From: Epinephelus fuscoguttatus
Lineage: Eukaryota > Chordata > Actinopteri > Perciformes > Serranidae
Assembly (NCBI RefSeq): GCF_011397635.1
Contig: NC_064754.1
Span: 35,952,043-36,016,042, forward strand
Direction of reading: 5' to 3'
DNA length: 64,000 nt
A model generated the notes under the pieces. It worked only from the letters and a program-made list of their open reading frames with translations, did no database searches and had not been told where the DNA came from. The position numbers and the translations under genes were made by a program. Position 1 is the first letter of the stretch. Each line of letters opens with the position of its first letter. Below are positions 39,730-49,649 of this stretch, one piece after another.

Positions 39730-42700
39730 CTGTAGTGGAATGATTAAAGTCAAACGATGAGTGTCACAGTCTGGATAATAATGAGTGTTGTTCCTAATTG
39801 GCTTCAGTAGCAAAATCCACCAAAACATGACAATTGTCATTATAAAACATTTCTAATAAGCTTTGACTTTTATCTGCCCTGTCCTTTTACGTAACAGCAG
39901 ATTTAAGCAGCTTTGCACTCAGACTCATTAGTTTCACATTAAGAGGGCCAGACTTCAACTTGTTATGCCAAAGCAGTGATTGAGAGAGGGATTACTTTTA
40001 AGATTAAACATTTTATTTAAAGATTGAGTGTCCTCCTCTGTTAAACACACTGACACCTTTAATTGCTCTTGGCACCAGAGCTTTTAACTCAGTCGAGCAG
40101 AGAAAGGAGCTCTTAGTGTGTGTGTGTCCAACATGGGAGGATTAATATAGACACACCACTTCCCTGGACTCTGAGTACACAAACGGGGCCTAGCTATGGA
40201 CAGTTGCTTGGCAGGAATGCCGGGGGTGGGGGACTATATTTAAAAAGGCGCCTGCTCGCCACCAAAACACAGCCGAGTATATCAGCACTGCCCAGTTCCC
40301 ACTGGATGCAGAGCTTCCCGAAAGTACTGCTAAAATAATCTCTGTTCTTAAGCTTGGGATAAAGATGGCTTTAGCACTAAGAGCATATTTACTCAGTGCT
40401 AGAACTTCTAATTCTTCACTCTTTGCTCCACAGATTTTTTCAGCCTCTGCCGATAGAAACAAGCAAAGCAAAGCAAAAATGAGCAGGCATTGTTTCCCCC
40501 CGTGTAGTCTGACATGATAGATAAGAGGTGAAATAATTCCTCATTGATGTGTGTTATCACAAGGCGTTTAGGTTTCACTGTGTGAGAGATAAGCTGTTGT
40601 GATAAGAAGCCATTCTGGCTGTAATGTGTATAATCGACCTCTGCTCTCTGTCTGTCTGTCTCTCCATTCAGTTCAAGTCAAGTTCAGTTCAGCTCACCTT
40701 GGCTGGGACTGTTAGGCCGTGGCATGGCCGTACCGTACAGATTCTTGTTTCTCTCTCCAGCTTGCACTGAGGATTCTTGTTGGTGATGCGAGAAGAAACG
40801 CCCATCCCACAGCTGCGGGAGCACTGGGACCAGTCAGTGATCTGGACTGGGCACTTCTTCTCCTTCAGATGGTTCCACACTGAAGAGACACCAAGGAGGG
40901 TGGAGCGGGGAGGAAAAAGAAAAAAAATCACACATATCAATGAGGACAGTGGTTCCCAACCTGGTGGTCTAGACTCTATCAGGGGGTCACAATAGAAATG
41001 TGAGGAATCACATAGGGATTAACGGGATAGAAAAGCAGAAGATAATATATTTTCTTCTCCTTTTTTTTAGATTTTCCTATGAGCTTTACTTTTTAAAGAG
41101 CAGTGTGGCTCTACAGAGAGCAATAGCCATATGTTGGTCGGTCCAATACTTTGGTCCAGATTGAAATATCTCAACAACTATTGAATGGATTGCCATGAAC
41201 TTTGGTAGCCTATTTAAAAAGGCACAGTTAACCCCAAAAATCAAATACACTAATTTCCCCTATTGCCCGTAGTACTATTTATCAGTCTAGATCGTTTTGG
41301 TGTAAGCTGTCAAGTGGTGAAGATATCGACCGTAGAAATGTCTGCCTTCTCTTAAATATAAAGGAACTAGATGGCACTCGGCTTGTGGTGCTCTAGAAAC
41401 CATGACCCTATTACCCATGATAATCCAGACCTAGCTATGAGCAGTTTTTATGTAACTACACCTGACAATTGTGTCGCTGTGCAGAAGGAATCTACTCATG
41501 AACGAGAGGCCTGTGCTCTTGACAGGATGAGATGTAAACATTAATGGTATCCTCAGCTGAGCTGTAATGTCAGCTAGCTCAGTGGTGCTTGGTGAGCTAG
41601 CAGTAGATGTACGCTTCCTCGTGTGTGGTGATACGGTTTGGCAGGTGTAGTTCAGTAGAAGGAAAGTTTAGAGTGAGCCGTTTCATGTGGGAACTGTTTT
41701 CTTTCCACCAAACAACATCCGCAAACCAAATCTGCTAGCTCACCTAGCACCACTGAGCTAGCTAACATTATACCTCAACTGAGGAAGATGTCATTAATGT
41801 TTTCATCTCATGTTATCATGAGAATGAGTCTCTTGTCCATGAGTAGTTGCACGTTTCCTTCTACGCGGTGATACAGTTGGTGGGTGTAGTTTGGTAGAAA
41901 GAAAATAGCTCCTACATGAAACTGCTCACAACAAGGTCTGTGGGTTGTCTTGAGTAACTCAGTCATGATTTTTGGAAAGAGACATTGCTGTTGACTTTGG
42001 CAAAACAAGCCAAGTGCCATCTACTTCCATTACATTTGAGAGAAAGCAGACATCTCTACAGCTGATATCTTTAACACTCGGAAACTCACACCAACCACTC
42101 ACTACAGATAAGAGGAAAATATATATTTTGGATTTGGGGATGAACTTTAACTTTAACATCCATAATACCCAGAGGATGAATCCTGATGACTTTAGTTACT
42201 GGTGACTTGGTGATCCCTTCATTTCCGCCTAGGACTGACATCAGGTCATATCTTTATTTGTCCAATGCTTTAGTTATAGCATTAGCATTTAGCTCAAACC
42301 ACCACTGTGCCTAAGTACAGTCTTCCAGAGGATGGCGGCAGAATCTCAAGTCTGTTTTCGTTTGAATGGTTGAATAAGTTAATGTGGCAGTCTGAGGGAG
42401 AATAATTACACCTCAGTTGAACAGGTCACAACCTGTAGACCTGCAGCCTATTACAAAAGGTCACAAACTGCAAAGCTTTGATTTAACACAAGACAAACGT
42501 TTTGGGAACCACTGAATTCTTTACCTGTTGTAACGTTATATTAACAACATTTCAAATCCAGCACCCAATTTAAAACAACAAACAAAAAAAAAGTGAGTCA
42601 AGCAGTGGTGATAAATATGAAATATTCCCCCCTAAAGTCTCCCTTTCTCTCACCAGGCAGGTGCTTGTAGCCATGTTCACTCTCCCAGCCGCTGGACTTC

Positions 42701-45389
42701 ACGTCTGTGAGCTCATTGACCAGCTCATTGTCAGGCTGGTGCGGAGCAGGATGGTGCTGGCGTCTGGGCAGTTGTTGTTGTGGTGGAGGCACCTGAGATG
42801 AGAGATAAGATAAGGTAAGATGAGACAGCGCGGGGGAGTCATCTGTGCCGCGGTCACATCTATCTTTATGTGTCTTTTTTCCACAGTATTTTCCTCCCGC
42901 CGCCCTGATTGTGAAGGGATTACCTTAGGGCAATCGGTAAGAAGAGAGACACCCTATCTGCATGAATCTTTTGTTTAATAATGATAAAATTCGAGATGCT
43001 TCAGCTTCATAATTGTGATGATTTGATGCTTCTGTGTGTGATAATAAACTTAAAATCTTTCATCTTGAAAACAAGATGCAATCTTTAAAAAAAAAAAAAA
43101 AAAAAAATCACCTTTGTTTTTGACATCAAGAGGATACCAAAGTGGCAAGTGATAAATTGCACCTTCATCATTTGATATTGCTAAACAAATTCCATAAAAT
43201 GTTTCAATGTGTGCCATGTGTGTCAGTGACTTAGAGTATCTTTGAAATGGTATGAAAAAACAAACAAACCTGATGCTTAGGTGGGAGCTGCCAGGTGCCC
43301 TTATGGCAGTCCACGCTGAAGCAGCACTGCCCGGGTACCCTGACCAGCCGTGGATATGGGCAGGATGGAGAGGCAGGTGGCAACTTGTTGGTACAGAGAG
43401 GAGCGCAGCCAACAGCCCCGTCGATGCAGGTACACTGGTGTTTACAGCCGGCACGGAAGCTCTCACCATTCTGATAGATCCTGCCATTGTACTCGCATGT
43501 GCGTCCCTCTGATTTTGCTGAAAAGGTAAATTCAACAAAACATTTTATGACTCACAAACTGCAGGTTGGTCATATATGAGTGTTGTTAACCATAAAGCAA
43601 ATGGGTATTCCTGGCACAGTCCATAGGTTAGTTATCTCAGAAATGCATCTCACAGTTCCTACAGGGACATCCTTTCAACTCTAAGGGGACTAATGGTTAG
43701 GCTTCTGGATACAGTATGTTAAGAATTCACCACATGCTCCTATTTCAACAGCTGTTGAGCAACTCCTGACTTTACCAAAACACACAAACAATGATCGCCC
43801 CCGCAACAGTACACAAAACCACACAGGACCACTGAGATCGAAAGGTCAGTGGAAATAAGGACACAGGAAGTGTCAGACTCCTTGTCTCCTAAGCTCGGAA
43901 GAACCAGCTATTCATAGTTTGTGGGGCAGCATCGGCATGGTGCAGATGGAAAGTGTATTTTTATCTTTGAAACCCCCTGTTGCTGCCATAAAACATCTAC
44001 TACTCATTAAAATACCCCGTCTTGTCCCTGGATGTGCAAGGTTACATGTTGCTTAGTCACTAAGTTGTGACGGCTTTTACTGTATGGAAAGGAGAATCTA
44101 GTAAATTCCATTTCCTTGACATCTTCTGTACATTGCATCACCTTTTGGCTTTTATACTGTATCACACTCACCATATTCATCTTAAATATATGACTCTTTT
44201 CCATGCATGGTAATACTGTGTCCTCCATCAGGTGAGCAGTGCAAATAGCTGTAGAAGGCAGTTATTTTCTGAGTGAAATTCCTTCCCTCCCAACATAAAT
44301 TCTCTCTCACCTCGACAGATGCCCCAGGCCATGGTCACATCGTTGCCGTAATTACACTCCAGCCCTTTGTGGTGGTCGCAAGGCCTCATGGGGCTGCAGT
44401 CCTGGTTAAGCTGTGCAGCGCACACCTTGCAGCACCCACATCCATCTGGCACAGTGCTTACTCCTGGAGGGCAAATCAGGGGCTCTCCAGGGCAGTCACA
44501 CACTGCTGGGCAGCTAGCAGTCACCTGGCAGGGTGAGGGACAGAGCAGAGAGGAAGATCACATCATCAGACATGAAGCAGATGATGAGTCATGCAACATT
44601 TTCTACAGGAAAAGAAAAAAAAAAGACCTCCAGAGCCGTGTTCAAGCAGCATCAGAAAAGGGCTTTTAGACATTTAGATAGAGAATTAAAAGAGCCACAG
44701 TGCTACACACAGACTACTTGACTGGAAAATTCAGACAAGCAGTGTGCAAAAGTCATCATCAGTGCACTAGCACCAGCTTTTCCTCCAACATCAAAGTGTG
44801 AGGAGGAGCTGGTACATTCATTTTTGATCCCGTGTCCTCTCTTAGGCTCCCCAGGGTTTGTGACTGATTTTGAATTCCTTTACAGACAAAGCACTGCGGC
44901 ACGCCTCTACAGTAAGTCAAGTCACTGCTGGCCGGTCAGCCCTGAGTGTCTAGACAGCTCAGGGTTTGTACCCAGTCCCCTGCTGGCTCATGGTTTGAGT
45001 CATCGCTCGGCACTAGAGCCAACTTGTTCCAGTGGGAATCCACATGTCACTGTGCTTTATAAAAGGAATAGGCATGCTGGTTACCAGAGAGGGACAACCA
45101 ACTTTAGAAGAACAGTATGCATTGTTATATAAGCAGTGCAGGAAGTCCATTTCCCAAACTTTGTACCCACTTGTAGGCTGACAGACATTTGTTTACACCA
45201 GGAGATGCTTATGCTGTTCAAAGTTCAATCACATTTATATGACATTTTCCATAGGAGATCACACATTAAATTAATCTTAATCTTTTAAAACACTTACTCA
45301 CAGCCACACGTGCTTCAGTCAGGAGAGAAACATCTTACCTGTGTGATGACGGCTGTTGTCAGTACAGTCAGGTAGATCAGAAATGCCAT
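39424..45389 (-). CDS. ccn1l: CCN1/CYR61-like matricellular protein
   Basis: CCN proteins are secreted, cysteine-rich matrix signals that bind integrins, heparan sulfate and growth factors. Exons in order: 45389-45339, 44524-44311, 43517-43270, 42792-42654, 40879-40698, 39729-39424; together 379 codons plus TAG (human CCN1 has 381). Domains: hydrophobic signal peptide (1 to about 20); IGFBP with GCGCCKVC (45-52); VWC (about 96-159) with [12 protein letters not shown] and [10 protein letters not shown]; Gln/His/Pro-rich hinge (172-217); TSP1 with WSQCSRSCG (234-242); C-terminal cystine knot (283-355). YQNGESF, the CDH-KGLECN motif and the SYGEC knot favour CCN1 over CCN2. The hinge is unlike that of CCN1, so this is a CCN1-like paralogue; the exact fish symbol is not certain. 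One exon per domain, as in the family. Confidence 0.94.
40698..40879 (-). CDS. ccn1l: ccn1l exon 5: TSP1 domain
   Basis: Residues 218-278: [20 protein letters not shown] and [10 protein letters not shown] form a thrombospondin type 1 repeat. Acceptor TGTCTCTTCAG; donor GTGAGC. Confidence 0.95.
40947..42514. mobile_element. Large inverted-repeat element in ccn1l intron 4
   Basis: The termini CAGTGGTTCCCAACCT and GGGAACCACTG are inverted, as in a common fish hAT-like family. It encloses a second palindromic element (41218-42152). Flanking 8-mers do not match, so boundaries or age are uncertain. Confidence 0.5.
41218..42152. mobile_element. Palindromic MITE about 0.93 kb
   Basis: Arms mirror each other: left 'gttaaccccaaaaatcaaa', 'gtctgccttctct' and 'aactagatggcactcggcttg' face right 'tttggatttggggatgaac', 'agagaaagcagac' and 'caagccaagtgccatctact'. 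Inside, 'ggtgatacggtttggcaggtgtagttcagtagaag' is itself repeated near 41868. No coding potential recognised. Confidence 0.65.
42654..42792 (-). CDS. ccn1l: ccn1l exon 4: variable hinge
   Basis: Residues 172-217: [18 protein letters not shown], then [18 protein letters not shown]. The segment links the VWC and TSP1 domains and is the protease-sensitive, fast-evolving part of CCN proteins. Confidence 0.9.
43086..43107. repeat. Poly-A tract
   Basis: Run of about 21 A in ccn1l intron 3. Confidence 0.9.
43270..43517 (-). CDS. ccn1l: ccn1l exon 3: VWC domain
   Basis: Residues 89-171: [39 protein letters not shown]. Acceptor CCTTTTCAG, donor GTTTGT (a weaker donor than its neighbours). Confidence 0.94.
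44311..44524 (-). CDS. ccn1l: ccn1l exon 2: IGFBP domain
   Basis: Residues 18-88: [47 protein letters not shown]. The signature GCGCCxxC is present. Confidence 0.95.
45339..45389 (-). CDS. ccn1l: ccn1l exon 1: signal peptide
   Basis: ATG at 45389-45387 followed by a hydrophobic stretch (residues 2-16, [13 protein letters not shown]); donor GTAAGA after CAG. Cleavage is likely near residues 17-20, before the first domain cysteine. It is the only plausible in-frame start near the IGFBP exon. Confidence 0.9.
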
Positions 45390-45555
45390 GATTAGCCTTT
45401 GACAGGTTTAAGACAAATACAAATAAAGACAAAATAATATCTTCAAACTACAATCCAATAAACGGTTGTTAGTCTTAAGTGGTTTCACGCTGAGTTCCAG
45501 TCTCTATCGGACCATAGTCCTTGTTATTCTACCGAGATAAGTGTCTTAACTCTAA

Positions 45556-45561
45556 TTTATA
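45556..45561 (-). promoter_or_regulatory. ccn1l: TATA box of ccn1l
   Basis: TATAAA on the minus strand (context GGGTATAAATTAG), 167 bases upstream of the start codon. That spacing implies a 5' untranslated region of about 140 bases, as in inducible CCN genes. Upstream lie a GC box (45585-45593, ccccgcccc on plus) and CCAAT at 45610-45614 (plus) and 45684-45680 (minus). Confidence 0.65.
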
Positions 45562-45637
45562 CCCGCTGGTGAGCCTCTGGCAGGCCCCGCCCCTTATCCG
45601 TGCCTTTATCCAATCGGCACGCAGGCAGCAGCCCAGA

Positions 45638-45644
45638 CATTCCA
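45638..45644 (+). promoter_or_regulatory. TEAD (MCAT) site
   Basis: CATTCCA matches the TEAD core and lies about 80 bases upstream of the TATA box. CCN1 is a well-known YAP/TEAD target in mammals; use of this site here is inferred. Confidence 0.45.
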
Positions 45645-45695
45645 AGCGGGCGTGGCCTCACCGCCAGGATAGTTCCCTGATTGGTGGGCGTGTTT

Positions 45696-45702
45696 TGGAA
45701 TG
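45696..45702 (-). promoter_or_regulatory. Second TEAD (MCAT) site
   Basis: TGGAATG on the plus strand is CATTCCA on the minus strand, 52 bases from the first site and inverted relative to it. Confidence 0.45.
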
Positions 45703-45719
45703 AATGCAGCCATTCATAA

Positions 45720-48600
45720 AAATCTCAGGGCCTTCTCTGTATTTATTTTATGGGTTAAAAATTAAAATGTAACAGCCGCTTTCAAGTCACACTCAGGCAC
45801 ATTCCTGCTTTTGTGGCCACCACTTTCTTAACACTAAGTAAATATATTCAGCTGGGCCAGACAGCATGGTAACATTAATAAGACCTCCACCTCTGGGAAA
45901 AAAAAAGAAGAAGAAGGGGGGAGGAATTCCCTGGAAATGTTTTTCCAGACCAGTGTAGGTGCCAGGAGAGAAAATCAAAGTGGAGTGCATTAAGCAAATA
46001 GTAAGATAATAGCAGTTGTCAGAGAGAGTGAACACATCTCTCTTTGTCTGTAACCATCACAATCTAAAGGAAAATGTGTTGCCACAGTTTTGAAAGGCAC
46101 ATTTTGATTGTTTTGCTGTTCATCTTAAATTCAGGTGGGAGGGCTGCCTCTGACTATTATTTCTAACCACATGGTGCTGACATGGGAATGATGAGGATAT
46201 GATCACTTGGAAAGAATGGTGGCGTCCAGGGTGAGAGCGAGATTATTATTCTAAGGGCAGCTCATATGAGGTTTGGCCTCCTCCTCCTCCTCCTCCTCCT
46301 CCCTCCTCCCTCTCCTCTGCTGTCTTCCTTTTCAACCACAGGTTTGCAGCCACACCTGCCCTGACACAGAGACCTCCTTTGATGAGAGAAATGTGATAGG
46401 CAGAGGCTTGAAAGTTAGGTTCCAGCTATGAAGGTTCATGTATGCGTGCATATTTCTGCTTTAGGAACTGAGAAGCCAAACATCTCACATGGTTTCTTAC
46501 ATGGGGGCTGTGGTGGTGTTAGGCGCAGGGAAAACTCTGTGCTGGTGAATTAGTTAAACCTCACTCTCATACAGGTGGTAGTGAGAAGTAACTCATTTTA
46601 GTTTCAGGCTTTAAACAGGTGATTGATTTAGTTTTAAGTCTGGGTCAACCTGTGCATCAGCAACCTAGTTGAAACAGCTGAAAATGGGCTAAACCAAACC
46701 CCCGACTATTAACTGATGTATTTACTTTACTTTTTTTTTTTTCACTTTTCTATTATTATTATTATTATTGTTGTTGTTGTTGTTGTTATTATTATATTAA
46801 TATAACTCATCAACATTTTTATTATTACCATTTATTTATTTATTTATTTTTTACATTTATATTTATTTAATTTATTTATTAAATATGTCTAATTTGTCCA
46901 CTGTTTGTACTATGTCACCTGGCGAAAAAAAGAAAAAGAAAAAAACCCTAAACAAAAAATAAAGCCCAACCAAAAAAAACAAAAAGAAAGACAAAAAAAC
47001 AAAAGATGAACATTACCTAGTGCAAACAAAGAATGGTATTCTATATAATCCCTGTATAATATATTAAATTTATCATTAATATAATATTATCAATATTATT
47101 AATTGTTAATATTATTAATACATTTTAAAATAATATTTTATATTATGGTTTTCCACACAAAATTTTTAACTACTTATTTACCTTCTACTATTTTCTGTAT
47201 TGTACATATTTTCTTTTGCCTATTTTTTTTTTTTACAATGTTCCTTTTTAATGTCTTTGTATTCTCTCTTTTTATTATTTTATTTTGTCATGCAAAGTAA
47301 CTAAGTAACTTTTCCTTCACACTGTAAATCTTTGAATCTTGAATTTAAATCATACATAAGAGAACAATATTTCTTTCATTGGTTGGGGGAATTTCATGAC
47401 TCGTGCTATATATAGACCAACATCCCTCTTCTTCTATGTGACAAATGTTGGCTGATTACAATAACTTGCCAAGCAATGCTCTCTCATCAATACCCTGATG
47501 CGGTTGCTCCAACATGAACCCTCCTAACAAGGGAGAGGCAGATGAATAAGAGTTACAGACACAGTAAACATCCCCAGCTGTTCATCTTTCCTGTTCCTCC
47601 CTTCGACTAAATCTTTCTCCAGCCTTTGGCAGGTTTTGCAAAAGTTGTGATTCACCGAGCTAATTTCAGTTCTGACAAACCCTCACAAAAACAAAGAGCC
47701 TTTAAATCAGTAATGACGGCGATTCTAAAATTAATGGCATTCCTGAAGGTGGGGGCTGCGTCTTCAAGCTGTCGACATACAGACAGAAAAACTTTGCAGA
47801 GGTGGTGAGGTGGCTCTCGAAGTAAGAGTTCAACATTTTTGTTAATCACTTATTCCTTTTCTTACTGAGAGAAAGATGCTGATATAAAGGCCATACCACT
47901 CTCTTGTCTCTAACTTTGTATTTAACCAACAGATATGAGAGCAGTACTGAACTTCTAACTGACCTGAGTTCAACCAGTATTTTCCTTTGTTGAATCTACT
48001 TCAGCTTGAAAGAAATTCAACTAGCTGGTCGGCCCCCTTTTACAACCAACATCCATCTTTGTTCTGCAGATACCTATCTGACATTAGAGTCATGACTCTC
48101 AATTTTAAAAAAGGAAACCAACTCAGGAAGCTGTCAGTCATCGCTCTAATGGTGTGACCAAGGAGACAAAGTCACGGCCCATCTATTTTAATCCCCCTGT
48201 GGTCATGGTACAGGGGCAGCTCTGAAAGTCCTGCGGCTGCTTCTTTTTGCAAGTTCTCCTCTGATGCCGAACGAGAGGAAATCAGAGATGTAAAACTAAT
48301 CTTGTGTGATGAAGGAAACCAGTTTTTTTTCGACAGGGCTATCATTCACCGTATGTGAGCACTGGTCATTGAGAAGTCCTACGGTTATTTTTATCCCATC
48401 TGCATTGTTTAACTGGGTATCAGACAATTATACATTGCACCACGGCACAGGCCAGGCTGTCCTGAGTTGTGAATGACTTTTCTCCATGCTCAGATTCAAA
48501 CCAGAGTCTGAGTCACAGTCGGGGTGAATTTGCTCCTAATTCAATCAGGAAGTGTATCATAGCTTTGCCACAATAAGGTTCTTACAAGTTGTCATAGTCT
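45720..48600. other. Intergenic, AT-rich and simple-repeat sequence
   Basis: Upstream of ccn1l. It contains a TCC-rich run (46276-46320), a T/A-rich low-complexity block (46730-47310) with ATT and TGT runs at 46751-46795, and a MITE fragment at 47850-47930. No gene recognised. Confidence 0.6.
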
Positions 48601-48994
48601 TCAGTGTTGGTCGAAGTATTCAGTTCCTATACTTGAAGCAAAATATGAAAAATACGCGTAGAGCGTTAGATGATAAAACTGATACTGCTCTCATACAGTA
48701 CCTGTCTGTTCAGATACGTCGAGGTGGGGGGATAATTAGGCTCAACTGTTTCCATTCTTAGCTAAGCGCCTGCTGGCTGGAGCCTTGTATCAGCCCAGTC
48801 ACCAGAAGAAAATGTTGGCACTATAGTTCCTGCAAACCACAAATACATTATATTTGCACGTTTCATAGGCACACTATCAATATTTCTAGAGTGACTTAGA
48901 GCTGACTGTGTCTTCAGGAGGTGGAGAGAGTATTGGACGGTGTGTCACCTAGGCTTGACGCCAGCCAAGCTGTAGACCACTGTTGGAGACACTG

Positions 48995-49500
48995 TTTTTT
49001 AGCAAGTCATCGCTGTGTTTCCCCTGACTTTCTAGCCCCTGTGGTTCTTTTTCCTGGGGCTTTTTAGCCCTCGATTGTGGGTGATTTTTAGGGACCACTT
49101 CCTGTGTTTCCAGTGACTTTTTAGCCCCCAAACATGGGTGTTTCTTAGGGACCTCCCTTCTCCCTACTAGGGTAGTGGGGAGGCCTACTGCTGTGGATCC
49201 ACTACCCTAGTACATTAGGGTATACTACAGGTTTTTTATTGCACTTTTTATGATTACCTCCTAAGCTAGTGCAACCTTAAAGAGCTTTTATTCTTTTAGC
49301 CTTACCTGATATGATAAAGTTGATGTAGTTATTTCACCCAGTAGTCCTAATTGCACTATTATGTTATTGAAATCTGCGCCGTGCATGCGTACTACATGGT
49401 TGTCTGCTGTGTGTCTTGTTTGTATATGATAGTTGTATCTGCTATGCAGCTATGTCACACTGTGTGCCCAAAGCAAATTTCCTGCTTGGGACAATAAAGT

Positions 49501-49531
<31 letters not shown>

Positions 49532-49640
49532 TATCTTATCTTATCTTATCTTATCTTACCTGTTGCTGTGTTTCTGCGTTTTTTTAGCCCCTAATATGGG
49601 TGTTTTTAGGGACCCGTTGCTGTTTTTTTCAGTGGGGATA
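48995..49640. repeat. Diverged minisatellite split by an insertion
   Basis: Units of roughly 50-60 bases share 'gctgtgtttc', 'ctttttagcccc' and 'atgggtgtttttagggacc'. Copies occur at about 48995-49155 and again at 49562-49625. A LINE-like tail (about 49170-49560) lies between them. Confidence 0.6.
49170..49560 (+). mobile_element. LINE 3' end with (TTATC)n tail
   Basis: The stretch ends 'gtgtgcccaaagcaaatttcctgcttgggacaataaagtctatc' followed by TTATC repeated about eleven times (49506-49560). A 3' untranslated region ending in AATAAAGT plus short tandem repeats is typical of fish L2/Rex-type LINEs. The 5' portion is absent, and the left boundary is approximate. Confidence 0.65.
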
Positions 49641-49649
49641 GTTGCACAA

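Noticed and set aside
39376..39735. Antisense 119-codon frame opposite the ccn1l last exon
   Set aside because: Mirror frame of a strongly conserved cystine-knot exon; no independent evidence.
49501..49560. Regular short repeats resembling an array
   Set aside because: TTATC pentamers at a LINE tail, with no spacers; not CRISPR.
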